Shown: in pieces, positions 1 to 12,226 of the stretch
How positions within the stretch are numbered: position 1 is the stretch's first letter
How the letters are laid out: the number at the start of each line of letters is the position of its first letter
From: Pterois miles
Lineage: Eukaryota > Chordata > Actinopteri > Perciformes > Scorpaenidae
Direction: 5' to 3'
Assembly (NCBI GenBank): GCA_947000775.1
Contig: CAMQGK010000001.1
Coordinates: 5,135,501 to 5,199,500, forward strand
Length of the DNA stretch: 64,000 nt
Made by a program: the position numbers and the translations under genes
The notes under the pieces: model-generated
Seen by the model: only the letters and a program-made list of their open reading frames with translations
The model's database searches: none
What the model was told of the DNA's origin: nothing

Positions 1-1000
1 CACCAAAGTTTTTATTGGCTCACATGACAGTTTTTCTCTCTGATCTCAATGAGATTGCCTGATGAAGGTTATATAAACATATAATATATGTTTTGTTTGT
101 GTTCCTGGTGATCACTTGACCTGTTATATATAGATTGAAATATCCTGTATATTACATCGTAATATATAATAAAGTGTAACTACTGATCTATGTCAGTATA
201 TTGTGTTAAAGTTTGCCACTGGAGCCATGTGGTCTGTGATGGTTTACCACTGAACCCAGGACAGCTCTCAGCTGCTCTAAATGTAGACCTGCACCGCCCT
301 CTGCAGGTACAAACCAGTACTACTAGAACCCCCACCACCAACAAACAAACTCATCAATGTCACTGAAAAGGTTCACATTCATCATTTGACTTAAGTAGTA
401 AATGTGCTGCTGAAAGCGCTTATTGACTTCGGAAGCCATTAAAGTAAACTGAGTGAATGTTAAACAGATGAACAAATGTCTTGTCAACTGGATGCCAATT
501 TTATATCATTATGCCCATTTTTCCTCAGGAACAGACCTATTATGAACATTAAAGCTGCACTTCCTCCACTAATGTCTCAGGGGTTTGACCCAACAATGAT
601 CCTGTGGTCACATTACTGTAAAGTGAGGGAATAATATCTCCTTATAACATTTTTTTCCTGCTCCTCGCCAATTAAGTCATGACTCATGCACTCACAATTA
701 CAAGTCAGCGGGAGCATAACAGTTTGAAATTACAGGTTAAAACTGACAAACACATCTGTATCCACCCACTGTGGATGATGATAAGATGATGGAGTTAATT
801 TAGCTGCAGGAACATTCGCTGTAAAATGGGATAAACAGCATCCGAGTGAGTGACGTTTAAAGCAAATTTGTTTTCTAGATTTTACTGAATTAATGCATGT
901 TATATTTATTATAGTTTACCCCATGCACAACACTGTATAATGTAGAAATGATTACACCACTGTAGTACAGCAGTGTACACTAAACTGACTGTCTGCTGCA
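1..1000. other. Non-coding, nothing recognised
   Basis: AT-rich sequence without a convincing gene, tRNA-like head or multi-copy repeat that I can recognise. Confidence 0.5.
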
Positions 1001-1045
1001 CTGTATCAGACTTTTGATTGTCACCTGAGCGTTCACGTTGTTGCC

Positions 1046-1108
1046 ATGGAGACGAGTTACAGCTACAGCTCCAACTGCAGCCTCGAGCAACCAAGCCCAC
1101 CCAGCCAG
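1046..1108 (+). other. Exon-like 21-codon open stretch with strong start context and splice donor
   Basis: The ATG sits in a perfect GCCATGG context. It is followed by 21 codons rich in Ser, Tyr and Pro (begins METSYSYSSNCSLEQ) and then by CAG|GTATGC, a usable donor at 1109-1110. A (GT)n microsatellite follows directly. No downstream exon in the same frame is recognised in the window, and I do not recognise the peptide. It could be the first coding exon of a gene whose other exons lie far away, or chance. Confidence 0.2.
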
Positions 1109-1115
1109 GTATGCA

Positions 1116-1158
1116 GTGTGTGTGTATGTGTGTGTGTGTGTATGTGTGTTTGTCTGCT

Positions 1159-1198
<40 letters not shown>
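1116..1198. repeat. (GT)n microsatellite, interrupted
   Basis: GT dinucleotides from 1116, interrupted near 1150-1160, then pure from 1161 to 1198. The Val/Cys and Thr/His open frames through here are artefacts of the repeat. Confidence 0.97.
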
Positions 1199-1204
<6 letters not shown>

Positions 1205-1641
1205 CCATATCTGTTCATCCATGTGTGTGGTCTGGCACTGAACCAGTTATCAGAGGTGAGTTATCAGAGTCATTTTCCATTTTATGTTTTCTAAATGTTT
1301 CGTTTCTCTCTCTTTTTCTTCACGTCTCTCCTCCCTCGCTCGCCCATTCCGATCTCTGACATTCATTCTCAGACACTGAGTCAGCGAGCCTGTCAGTCTG
1401 TCTGGCATGGCTTTCTATCCATCAACCAATCACTCAGCCTGTCTGTTTATGTCTCTGAGCGCTCCTCGGTCTCAGCCTGTTGGAGACTTTTGCATTTTGT
1501 TTTTTAAATTATTCATTTTATTAAAGCCATAAATCCACAGTCTAACATTGAGGAGCACTGTCAGATCTCTATTGGTGCACAACCTATATCAAAACACTGT
1601 ATTTCCGTTTTTTATTATCATTTTTTAATTATTTCCTTTAT

Positions 1642-1765
1642 GTAACCTTTATTTAACCAGGTGAATCCCTTAATCCGCTTAAGAATCTCTTTCTCAAGGG
1701 CGACCTGGCCAAGACAGGCAGCCGCATGGAAACACATAGTTACAGACAGAAAACACCAATTTAAA
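1642..1765. repeat. Dispersed repeat fragment with TTTATTTAACCAGGTGAA motif
   Basis: The motif CCTTTATTTAACCAGGTGAA followed by TCTCAAGGGCGACCTGGCCAAGA resembles a tail module widely dispersed in fish and other vertebrate genomes. It is recognised from memory; no second copy was found in this window. Confidence 0.5.
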
Positions 1766-2735
1766 AACATTTATATCTTAAGGACTCTGCTTCTGATTCT
1801 TTCATTTTGATTTTAAAAGCATTAAATTCACTGACAATTATTTGTCAGCTGAGAAACATGCAACATACAAATCATATACAAGTCTAAGGCTGTGAGGCAG
1901 AGCTACCTGTAATTTAATTGCTCAAAAACACTCAGATTGGGCCAACTAACTGTCTAACGATTCAGTTTAACATGACTCACTAGGCTTCATGTGTCATTGT
2001 GATTCACAGAAATCACTGAGTCACTTATAAATCAGTCTCACATAATCACATGCAGGTACTTCAGTGATGTGTTGAGGAGAAACATTTTGACAGGTACCAA
2101 CACATAGAAAACTGCATTTGCAAAAAAACAATGGTAGAGAAAAGAAATGTTGAAAAAATGTCTCAAAAGTGAGGATCAACAAGATCATGTTGGGTTTATT
2201 TTATACAGCCTGAAATCACAAATGTCTCAGAGATGTCTTTTTTTTCACAATCCGTACATGGACGGATTATGAGACAACGGGCCTCTGGGCACAGACATAA
2301 GACGTAAAATAAGTAAGACACCCAAACTACGACTGCAGGCCGTGACATCTGACGTAGATTCGTGTCGTTCTGCAGAGAGCCAGTACTCTCAGGTGCTGCT
2401 GTTTGTCCAATACGGCGTCTAAATGTTGATGAAGAGACTCAATATAATATAATATTTTCATAGAATGAAATAGAAGAATGGTGTGCAAAGCTATTTTTGA
2501 GGGTTACAAGTATGATTTATTTATTTATTTATTTTAATGTCTTGAGGGTAGTTTAATTTGAGAAGAATATAGGTGAGGCATATATAAGAATTTGGCCTCT
2601 GCCTGTTCAGTCACTACTTAATACAAAGACTGTTGACTTTGTTAATACTGATTGTCTGTTCATACTTATTGTATTATGTGTGATGACTGAATAAAAATAC
2701 TACTATTACTACTATCACTACATGTATACACAATA

Positions 2736-3314
2736 TTAAACCAGCAGTGGGTAAAATGGAGCAAACATGATTAAAAAAAGTTATATTTTCTAAAACTATA
2801 AAATCACTATATCACAGTCTCTATATCCTGACAGTCGTGCATGAGAGTAATCTGAAAAAAAAGGTGTCCTCCGGTGCTCCTAACGGCATCTGCAAGAGTT
2901 CACAGATGGGAGGAAAACAACCAATCAGAGCTGATCTGGAGTCCAGCTGCCGTCTATGAGAGCCGGCTGTCAATCACTCACGAACTCCGATCAAATGGTC
3001 AAACTAGGCAGCGCTGATCAAATATGAATCAATATTCTGTTACTGTAATGACTATTTCTCTGCTCAGATGTGTTCAGAAACATCTTGTAGTTACTATTTA
3101 GCTGTAACATGAGAAAGTCTGTGACCCGGCAGCCATGTTGAGGAAATACCATGCACTGCCCACCAGCTGGAGCACAGCCAATAGGAACACTCTCTCTCTC
3201 TCTGGAATAACCTGTGATTGGCCAAAGTCTTCTATCAAGACTGAAAACAGAGCCATGTGGAGGTGCAGAAATCTAGTTTTCTCCATATTATATTCTGCTT
3301 ACTGCAGCTTTAAA
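2736..3314 (+). mobile_element. Short non-autonomous element, family A, copy 1
   Basis: This element matches 50692-51710 and the partial copy 24883-25060 throughout. Shared landmarks are GGAAAACAACCAATCAGAGC, GCCGTCTATGAGA, CAGAAACATCTTGTAGT, GGCAGCCATGTTGA and GTGATTGGCCAAAGTCT. The right end GCAGCTTTAAA is a rough inverted copy of the left end seen best in the 50.7-kb copy (TTAAAGCTGCAGT), so it is likely a MITE-like element. It has no coding capacity. Confidence 0.75.
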
Positions 3315-3356
3315 GCAATAACAAAAAAGAAAACAAAAAAAACAAGAACAGTGTTG

Positions 3357-3666
3357 TGCATTTAGTGGCCTCTAGAGGTGAGGTCGCAGATTGCAGCCAA
3401 CTGAACCCCCCTCTACTCACCCTTCATCTTCCCAAACTTGTCGGAGAGCTACGGTGGCCTTCAGGTCACGTAAAAACGTGACAGGCTGTCTGGAGGGTCA
3501 GTGTTTGTGTGTTGTGGGCTACTGTTGAAACCTGGAGGACTCCGTGGAGAGGTCCCGCTCCCTGTGTAGCTATGAAGGGTTCATTCTATGCTAATGAAAA
3601 CACAGTTATGAATATTACATTACATTTCTGCCAGTAGATCCTCTAAATTACACACTGGACCTTTAA
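3357..3666 (-). mobile_element. Short non-autonomous element, family D, copy 1 (reverse)
   Basis: It runs from TTTAGTGGCC TCTAGAGGTG to CACACTGGACCTTTAA. Read on the minus strand it has the layout of a common percomorph repeat (AAAGGTCCAGTGTGTAA.. to ..GCAATCTGC.ACCTCACC.CTAGA). A diverged second copy lies at 27455-27795 on the plus strand. It sits about 40 bp from the end of the family A element, so two elements are clustered. Confidence 0.65.
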
Positions 3667-4300
3667 CAGTGACTTTAAAAATGCCTCTGGCTCAAAGGCC
3701 ACCTGACCGCCTATCCTCTATCTTTAGACCCTTGATTCAGGTAAATTCACAAAACAGACCTTTATCAGTAAAAATGCAGGTGTACTGGAAAAGAAATGAA
3801 ATCCAAAGCTCCCTAATCTCTTGATGCTTTTGTGGTATAAAGTTTCATAAAACAGAACAACAAAACTGACAGGATTTCTATGTGTTTGGGTTCAAGTTCA
3901 GTGAATATTTCAGTGGTGGTCTTCTGCTCCGTGCTGGCGTTGCTCCAGAGGAGGGGGATTACCGTTAAACTGGCTTAATCTCTGCTGTTTCCTCCGTCAG
4001 TCCAGGCCCTTCTGATGGGAGCTGGTGTTTAGAAGGGGCTCCACAGGACGAGATACTCTTTAACTATAATCTCTCTAATCTCTCTTCTTACTTCAGGCCG
4101 GGGTCCCACAGACCTGCCAACCTCACACTCGTTTCTCCCAAAGCCATCTGAAAAACATGACCGCCTGTATTTTCAGTTTGGAAAACACAGCAACTTTTTA
4201 AAGGGGTGTGTGTGTTTTTTTCACCAATAGTAAACCATAGAAAATAATTATGGTGTTTTTAATCTATACTATACTATAATAATCTATACTTTAGGGCAAT
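3667..4300. other. Non-coding, nothing recognised
   Basis: No gene or recognised repeat in this stretch. Confidence 0.45.
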
Positions 4301-4304
4301 TAAC

Positions 4305-4640
4305 GTTCACCATTTATTTGTATAACCTTTTACAACAACCAAAAGGTCCCCAAAGTGCTTTACATTATTACATTAACATTAACAGGAATAAAAACACAAC
4401 ATATCATAAAATCAGAAAAAGGTACACAAAAGGCAAAAGAAAAATGTCACAGCGCTACGAGGATTTAAAAGCCATTCGAAATAATAAGGTCTTGATGTTA
4501 GATTTAAAAAGTGCTCAGACAGTGATATATCAGGGGGTAACTGCAGCGACAGCAAAAACACCATCGCCCCACAGTTTATACCTCGACTTCGGGACTTCTG
4601 AAATAATTGACCAGGTAACCACAGTGTTAAATCTTCAGGT
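4305..4640. repeat. Probable dispersed repeat fragment
   Basis: The sequence opens with TTATTTGTATAACC.. and ..AAAGTGCTTTACATTATT, a layout typical of tails of fish retroposons. It continues through AATCAGAAAAAGGTACACAA. It is recognised by resemblance only. The 154-residue frame that spans it has no protein-like composition. Confidence 0.35.
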
Positions 4641-5254
4641 AATCTGTTCTGACACCTCAGCGTATATTCTGTACACACTGTTTGGTTTTCTTCGTTTTCT
4701 GGATTTTGTCTTTTATTCAGATAGAAAATTGCAATATATAAATAATACAATCATCCAAACGCTTGTTTTTACTGATATATGAGAAAAATAAATGCAATTT
4801 TAAAAATAGGCGAAAAAGGAAGCTGACACTTAATATGGGTGAAGATATTTGCTATTTTCTGTCACATGTAGGGCGATCACAGACAGGAAGTGGACGTAGT
4901 CACCCTGACGTCACCTGCTGGTTGAGAACAGTTTTAAAACACTGAGTTCAACATTTTGGCATCTTAGTTTTTGAAAAATTGATATACTGATTGGCTTACA
5001 AGACTACACTCCTTTCATATTTATAAACATACTGATTTTGCAACTCAAAAATGATAAATTGACATTTCAAATATACTCAAGTTATTTAGCAGACACCAAT
5101 TGTTTTTGCTATTTTTTTTTGTTTGTTATTTTGTGTAGAATTTTATCTTCTATATGATTTTTATACTGTGAAATATATTTATGGCAGTTTTGTAATGATG
5201 AAAGGAAACATGTATACTCTATGTAACAATTTTACTGAACAAAAAAGCTTGTCT

Positions 5255-5712
5255 TTTGGTCGTCGCCATCTTGGTTATTTGCAGCCAGAAGTGACATGAG
5301 AGGGTGGAGCTAAGTACAACCCAACGCTGAATCAGACATTTTCATTAGACCAAAACACACTGTGAAAGAGTTAAAGATGTAAGATGAAAACAATCCCAGA
5401 CTGGACAACGCTGTGGTAGTGACCTGTCAATCACAAGGTAGCCCCACCCTGAAGCATCCCCTGCTTTATGAACCATAATTTACAAAATGAACATCATGCT
5501 GTATTGAAGAAGACTTGAAACTAGCGATTGGGACCATAAACTCATGTTTACAATGTTTACTGAGGTAATAAATCAGGTGAGACGTAGCCTCATTTTCTCA
5601 TAGACTTCTATGCAGTCAGACTTGTTCCAGCAACCAGAGGAGTCGCCCCCTGCTGGCTGTTAGGAAGAATGACAGTTTAAGGAACTTCAGCATTGGCTTC
5701 ACTTTTCATCTG
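5255..5712 (+). repeat. Dispersed repeat family C, copy 1
   Basis: Matches the reverse complement of 52759-53515. Shared landmarks include GACCTGTCAATCACAAGGTA, ACATCATGCTGTATTGAAG, GACTTGAAACTAGCGATTG and GAGTCGCCCCCTGCTGGCTG. This copy lacks about 20 bp that the 53-kb copy keeps around 52970-52995. No coding capacity. Confidence 0.75.
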
Positions 5713-7335
5713 ATGGCAGTTGAAATATATTAACATATGTAAAAGCTGCTGCATGTGAAGCCACACTATAAAATGGAAATTCAAACGCTCACATGAGAAA
5801 ACTATGTCTGGTCTAAAAATTGTGTTTTTTTGAATTCATATATAGATTTTCAAATGCGGCAGCTTGTGTAATTTTGTAAATATACATTTTATGCATGTTT
5901 GTGTGTGAACGTGAACGAGTGTGTTTGCTCTCATTTTCCCATCAAAGGGTGAATCATGTGGTGTGCATTTGTGTTCATCTGCATGATCATATACACATTC
6001 ATCCAGATGTTTGAGGAAATGTGTGACGGTACAAGTTTGAATATACCTGTGTGAGAAGTCCATCAGCTTGTTTTCTCAGGAATGGCAGACAGTGTAAAAG
6101 CTATTAGTTATTCCATTTTCTGAGTGAATGTGTGTGAAAGCTGTTTGTGAGTGCGTCAAAGCCGCCTCGTTTCCCAGGAGAATGCTGAATCCTATAAATC
6201 TGACGTTTCTCTTCCTGGTGGTGGTCCCAGGAGGATCGCCGGGAGATTCCACCTTTCCCACATGGCTCCTTGATCCACCTGACTCCTCCTCGCCTCGCCC
6301 ATAAGCCTGCCTTTTGTCCCCATCTGCGCACAGCGCTCAGTTTGTTTGTACATCCAGAGAAACAGGGTGAGAACGTGCGACTGTCCCACAGACGTGAAGA
6401 TTGGCTGCTCACATTCCCACCACGCTCAGAACACATTCATAATGAGAATAAGGATAGATGTATCTGTAATTACCTCCAGGGAATAAATATTAATCTCTAA
6501 ATAAACATCAGAGCTTGAAACGAGATCTGGAAAGACGTTATAGCAAAATGTCTCAAGGTTCAAAATTGGAGACAGAAAAAGGTTGAGAGCAAAGCTTGTG
6601 AGAGGGCATGAATATTTCTGTTTCTTTCCTTTTCTACATGTCTCCATTCAACAGTGCATTTCAAGGTTTTTGCCAAAGAAACGTTCACACATAAAGACAA
6701 AATGTGACAATCAAAAAAGAAACCTTGTTATAGTCAATGTTTTCTCTTTAGTTTTGCTCTGTTTAAATCTACTGTATCTGTGGCATTACATACATGGTGT
6801 GCCCACAAAATTGTTTATGTCATGTTTGTATTTATTGTTAAGCTTAATTTATTCTACTTTTCATTTTACTCAGCTGTCCTCTCTGAAATTACAATTAAGC
6901 CGTCGACTTCCACTCTGAGATCTGAGAAAATGTACAAAGCAGGCAAGACAGAGAGAGATGTAATCTCACAAAAACACAAAATAAAAAGTGACAATATTGT
7001 AATGGGGAAATAAAGTTGTAGTGCACGTGAAAAATCTGGGTCACTGACGAATGACTGTGTGCTATACCACAAAATGCACTCATCTAGTTTGGGAGTCAAG
7101 TCTTCAGCTTGTCCTTATTATTTCCAATAGTTAAATCTCATCACTTTCATAAAGGACTAGACAACCAGGTGATATCTCTCTCTGTCTCCACCTCTATACA
7201 TCCATGTCCATACATGCATGGTACTAACTTGATTTCTTTCCCAAAGTCTTTGCGCTTTCTCATCTCGCAGATTTCCTGTATCATGGTTGCACCAGTTGCT
7301 GTTATTATTTTGGAGAGGGTTTTTTCAGAGTTGGA
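5713..7335. other. Non-coding, nothing recognised
   Basis: Several overlapping open frames occur on both strands, but none has a recognisable domain or splice structure. 6100-6420 is somewhat GC-richer than its surroundings. Confidence 0.45.
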
Positions 7336-7339
7336 AGGA

Positions 7340-7460
7340 GGAGACAAAGGGCATGACCTGCAGCAAAAGGCTCCAGGCTGGACCTGAACGCTGGGCTGCT
7401 GCGACCAGGACTCAGCCTTGAGGCACCTGCTCTACCAAGTGATCTATAACAGGGCCCCCC
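7340..7460 (-). mobile_element. Truncated tRNA-derived SINE (reverse)
   Basis: On the minus strand the piece starts GGGGGGCCCTG and has an A-box-like region TCACTTGGTAGAGCAGGTGCC. It continues through GACCAGCCCAGCG-type sequence to the CTGCAGGTCATGCCC module. It appears to be the head and middle of a fish SINE whose 3' half resembles 10884-11090 in the opposite orientation. Confidence 0.6.
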
Positions 7461-7480
7461 GTGGCCCTGCTTGACACCCA

Positions 7481-7617
7481 CTGCTACTATTGCCATTATT
7501 ATTAGTCATATTTCTAGTATTAATACTGCCATTATTACTGCTATTATTATCATTATTATTAGTAGCAGTTATTTTTCTATTGTATTTATGCTATTATTAC
7601 TGCTACTACTGCCATTG
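7481..7617. repeat. Imperfect ATT/ACT trinucleotide repeat
   Basis: Repeated CATTATTATTAGT, CTGCTATTATTA and TACTGCTACTACTGCC units form a degenerate trinucleotide tract. Confidence 0.8.
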
Positions 7618-7743
7618 ATTGCTCTCATTATATGCAACATTTCTGATGATATTGTGATTTTATTTTGTTGTTTATTGTGTACACATGACATCTACTGCAT
7701 GTTTGTCCATCTAGGGAGAAGAATCGCTCCTCTGTTGCTTTCT

Positions 7744-7825
7744 CCAGATCGTAAAGCCCCCTGAGACAAATTTGTGATTTGTGATACTGAGCTCTACTCT
7801 ATAAATAAAACTGTATTGTTTCAAT
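7744..7825 (+). repeat. Retroposon tail module, copy 1
   Basis: GTAAAGCCCCCTGAGACAAA followed by TTTGTGATTTGTGATAC matches the reverse complement of 14350-14412. This is a common 3' tail in fish dispersed repeats. The two copies lie in opposite orientation. Confidence 0.6.
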
Positions 7826-8015
7826 TGTATTTGAATAAAGGGGAAAATGGTCAGTTTTGAATTAAATATCATCAAACCTCCAGTGACATTTTCAGGAGAG
7901 AAATCTATGCAAATATGATTAATATACTCTGAATATCCCAGTATATTATACAACATTGTTACTGAAAATCTATTACAATTGCCTACATAAACAACCTTTG
8001 ACCTCTGCAATTAAC

Positions 8016-8170
8016 CCACCTTAAGCATTTAGGAGCAGTGAGCTGCTGTAAAACATCAACTTGAGCAACTTTGGGGTTCAGTGTCTCAGTCGAGGACACT
8101 TCAGCATGCATCAAACCGTCAACGTTGTCATTAAAGGATGACCCGCTCTACCAACCACAGCCACAGCCGC
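8016..8170 (-). mobile_element. Truncated tRNA-derived SINE, same family as 27163-27382 (reverse)
   Basis: On the minus strand the head reads GCGGCTGTGGCTGTGGTTGG then TAGAGCGGGTCATCC. Further on come the GAGGTGTCC-type and AGCAGCTCACTGCTCC modules seen in the plus-strand copy at 27163. A-box similarity is visible; the B box is degraded. Confidence 0.6.
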
Positions 8171-8332
8171 ACCGCAATACTGCAGTAAAACACAGTCTGT
8201 ACAAGCTGGTCTTTGGATTGGAAATTGATTTTATTTGATCTTAATTCAAGGTGACAAAAATGAAAGACAAAACATTTCTGTACTGCAGTAGGTCAAGATT
8301 TTTGTATGAAACTGGACTATGTCTCTGAAAAA

Positions 8333-8453
8333 GTGTGAAAAAGGAAAAGACTGAGAGAAGACAGAAAGAAAGAGGAATCAAAAGAAGAGGAAGAAAGAAA
8401 GAAAGGAGGGAACAAAGAAAACACGAACATGCAGACAAGAGAGAGAGAGAGAG
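8333..8453 (+). repeat. Purine-rich tract
   Basis: About 120 nt almost entirely A/G on the plus strand, including AAGAAAGAAAGAAAGGAGGG and ending in a short (GA)n run. The minus-strand Leu/Ser/Phe open frame is a by-product of this composition. Confidence 0.8.
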
Positions 8454-9239
8454 ATGATCTGCGGCCGCGAGCCTCGTCTGAACATGTCGTGAAAGTGAGG
8501 TTTTCAGACGCTGTAATTTACGCAGATTCAGATTCGGATCACTTTGGCAGAATATCGGACCACCTGCACTTCAGCTCGTGTGAGCAACTCGCAAACCCCT
8601 GAGAGCGAATACAGAAAACCGGTGTTGAGTACAACACAAATTGTGAGATCTGAGGCCAGAAACTGCTCACGGAGTTGCTGTAACAGTCTGACACATCCAG
8701 TGTGTTTGTGTGTACATGTGTGTTTCTCAGCCTGGAGGTATTCAGAGGGGGTAAAGCAGCTGTCAGAGTTAAGGAAGATGAATCTATTGGAAGCTGTCAA
8801 TGCTTTAATTGAGATGGCTGTAGATTGAGCCACTGTTTCTTCTCTCTGTCTCTCTCTTCTCTCCCTCCTTGTATCTCTGCCTCCCCGTCATTTTTTTATC
8901 CTACCTTCTAAAAAACGTTTTTTGTGTGTTTGAGCATTAAGGGACAGATTAGAACAGACAAAGGGTTTAAAAGAAAGCTGTAGATCTGAAGGTAGAATGA
9001 TAAATGGCATGAATTTCTGCCAGATTCTTAAGTGATAGGAATAAGCAATGTTGGCATTACCTTACAATAATGCATACTTTTCCTAAGATGTTAGTAACGG
9101 CTGGATTACGGTGGCCCTGGGTGCAACAATTTCTAACTTTGAGAACGCAAACACAGCAAGGTGCAGACCAGTGTGGGCTTCAATGCAATACATCTAAAAT
9201 AAAACACCCACAATGTATGCAAAATTCTTCTGCCTCTTA

Positions 9240-9610
9240 ATATTCATGGATCACTCACACGCCCATAACTTAAAGGTGTATTATACATATAAATCATTGT
9301 GGGTAGGTTTCCCATGCACACTCACGTGTGGCTACGCTCTTCAGAAAGACGACAGAAAAACCGAAACCGCAAAGTTATATCTAGTGAAGCCTGTCATGCA
9401 AAACAGTGGTAACTCCTCCTGCCTCAGCCTCCCAACCGTGGTCAGAAGACACAGGGGACAGGGAAACTCTGGTGTCTCCCTTGTTCCTCCTGACCACGGA
9501 CGGAGGGTTGAAGCTGTTAGAGTTAACTCTAGTATCAACATTGATCATGGAAGGACCTTCATTTGCAGGTGGAATATAGAGTGATATTGTGGTTTTAGCT
9601 GTCAATGAAG
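9240..9610. repeat. Candidate element with internal hairpin
   Basis: The arms CCGTGGTCAG (9436-9445) and CTGACCACGG (9490-9499) are perfect inverted repeats. A second imperfect stem pairs the AGGGGACAGGGA region with TCCCTTGTTCCT. The surrounding sequence looks like a dispersed fish repeat, but no second copy exists in the window. The overlapping open frames have no recognisable domain. Confidence 0.4.
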
Positions 9611-9834
9611 TGTGTGTTGCCAATGATCGTTTGTGTTTATGCAGTGCAAGCACAAGCATGAGTAGCAGGATGCTGACTGTTGTTGACTTAACGGCCGCAG
9701 GTTTCACTGTTAACAATCATTTATATTCTTACTTTGAGTCCTTTAACTAAAGTTCCTATCTTATCTTTCTGAGAACAAATATAATCCATTAAGCTTGGTG
9801 TACTGCAGAGTTGTGCAACACCATTTAAATTTGA

Positions 9835-10025
9835 TACCACAAAGTAGAAGCAAAATTTTAAAAACTAGATGTCTTGCCCGGACCATGTCCATCTTTCTGT
9901 CATTCATTTTCATGTTGATCTAAACGCCTGTAACGTTTCATGACTGCATCTTTCACGGTTGCGATGCTATCACGGTGACAAAATCTGTCCACAAACAGAC
10001 AGACATATAGACACCAAGCTTACAC
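9835..10025 (+). repeat. Possible LINE 3'-tail fragment
   Basis: The layout is CCATGTCCATCTTTCTGTCA, then AAACGCCTGTAACGTTTCAT, ending in CAAACAGACAGACATATAGACA. This resembles 3' tails of fish LINE-type elements (compare 34015-34250). Weak recognition. Confidence 0.35.
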
Positions 10026-10883
10026 ACAAAATGACAATACGAGCATCCCTGTCACTGTCACGGCTGGTAGTTATTAGTCATTTTTATTTATTTTAAAATA
10101 TCTGTAATAAAAAATATGAGCTTGTAATGGTCAATGGACTGCACATGAAATTTAAAATGGATTGAGCCAGACAGTCCAGATTTGGTCAGAGGAGGAGCCA
10201 GCCAATCAAATATACAGTCAATATACTGCTCTGCATTAACATCTCTTTAATAGAAAGGAAAATTTCCAAATATTTCAGGGGCATGGGGAGTACTACTGAG
10301 CCTTTAAAAGAGCTGTATAATCTTTCAAAAGTCTGCCAAGATATCCATAAAGCATCCAAACAAATATGTCAGGAACTTGACAGGTAATTTGAGTGTTTCA
10401 CTTCAGTACAGTTTCTTCAAGCCAGCATCGAGTAACTATTAGAGGAACTAAAAGAATTATTTACAATCGTTAGTCGTGTAGCAGTGTAAACACATTTTCA
10501 CTCACTTTCTCCTGACTCTCCTCTCTTCTCTGTCTATCACCTGAAACATGTTGTGAGCTGTAAATGTAGCAGAGGCCTTGTTTACTGTAAATTGTGGTGA
10601 TCAGTGTCCTCTTGCAGCAGGAAACCTCTGGGTGCGTACTGACATGATGAAATCACAATGTGCTCCACTAAAATGTACAAACCCAAAATCTTTTTAGGTT
10701 TTAATTCCTTTTTACTGATCTGTATAGCACTACTAAATACTGTTGACCTTTAATAACAATTGACAAACCGTATTATGCCTTCTTTGAATCTGCTAGTGAT
10801 ATTGTCTCTAAGCACATTGCCCTTTGTGTCAACCAGACTGAACTCATTCAGTTTGAATAAATAATTCAAACTAACATGAAATT

Positions 10884-11090
10884 AGCTGGTTTGTGGGCTA
10901 CCATGATGGTCTAACAGTCTCAGGCACTGACCACGAACCCCAACGCTCCCCTTTTCAAATGTGGCCATGGATTTTTGTTGCATGCCATTCCCTCTCTCTC
11001 TTCTCTCTTTCTGTCATCTCTTTACTGTCCACTCTCTAATAAAACCATAAAATGCCCCAAGACATATTTTAAAAAAAAGGAAAATAATTG
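10884..11090 (+). mobile_element. tRNA-derived SINE with A-rich tail
   Basis: A degraded tRNA-like head (GGCTACCATGATGGTCTAAC.. and ..TTTTCAAATGTGG) is followed by GTTGCATGCCATTCCCTCTC, a pyrimidine-rich block, ACTCTCTAATAAAACCATAA and AATGCCCCAAGACATA, then an A-run. This is the 3' part of the SINE type whose head occurs at 7340-7460. Confidence 0.6.
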
Positions 11091-11404
11091 TCAACAGCCA
11101 TGTTTCCATTCACTTAGAAAAGCTGAATGGAAACGGCAAAATTAGAAACCTCAATTGTGCAAAATTGTTTTATGCTTGCTAGAGGATGCTGGATGAACAA
11201 CTGCTCCACCTGTCTCAATCTTAGCTAAGGTGCTGGAAACAAATGAGTCCAAAAGATAATTGATAAGATTTCCACACACTTAAATCTATGTAGTAACCCA
11301 AAGATATTCACTCAAAATTTAATATGATATAAAACAAAGAAAAGCAGGAAATCTAATATTTGAGAGGCTGAAAATAACAATTTCTGCCATTCTTGCATGA
11401 AAAA

Positions 11405-11482
11405 TAACTTTAACGATTAATCGATTATCAAAGTAGTTGGTGTTTATTTTTCTGTCGATCTAATCACTGCAGCTCTAGTCTC
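11405..11482. repeat. ATTAATCGATTA-type repeat fragment
   Basis: AACGATTAATCGATTATCAA followed by TCTGTCGATCTAATCACTGC is a palindromic-type fragment common in fish genomes. A related fragment (AATCGATTAATCAAC) is at 25145-25180 in the opposite orientation. Confidence 0.45.
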
Positions 11483-12188
11483 CGGACAGCATGAAAAAAA
11501 TGACCAAATTCCTGAAGACCTCTCCGTGTTTCTCTCATAGTTAGTTGGTTAAGGCGACTGACTTTACTGACAGATTACAGCCATGTGAAGCCTACAGCGC
11601 CAGCTTCTGACCAAACTACACCATTGTTCAGTTTCGCATTTCTTATTTGCAACATTTTAAGAGTTTGCTTTAAATTTGGTTGCCAATTGAATGGAAACAG
11701 GACTAGACTAGACTAGGACAGGAAGTATCATCTGTAGGTCCTTTCAGGTGCGTATGGATCCCCCCACTCGTACGGTTTGACTGGTAGGGATGCTGACAGT
11801 GAGCCTTTGTTGTGTGGGCTGTGACGGGCTGTCTGCTTTGAAGCTGGTGTGACTAAGTGTTGGATGCAGGCGCGGGACAATCAGAGGAGTGAGGAAATAG
11901 CTAAGGGTCACTCACAGGCGCTGACCCTTCCAACCATTTTCACACAAGGTTGAGAGTCACTCAACAAGGAAAGACACCAAGTAATCTCTGGGTGTAAGTA
12001 GACCTGTGCTGCTCATCTTTGATCTTGGCTTCAGACGGACAGACTCGGACAATTTGAGGGTGACTGACAAAAGATTAAAATGTTTACAGAAAAAAAAAAT
12101 GTCTCAAAAATAAAGAGTAATTTTCTGTAAAGCGACAGCAAAACTATTCAAATTTGTCCTGCAGTGAATCTGGAATGCGATACAGACT

Positions 12189-12226
12189 GAAGAAGAAGAA
12201 GAAGAAGAAGAAGAAGAAGAAGAAGA
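12189..12226. repeat. (GAA)n microsatellite
   Basis: About twelve GAA/AAG units forming the simple-sequence tail of the adjoining SINE. Confidence 0.95.

Noticed and set aside
4318..4782. 154-residue plus-strand frame
   Set aside because: Low-complexity, AT-driven composition inside a probable repeat fragment; no domain.
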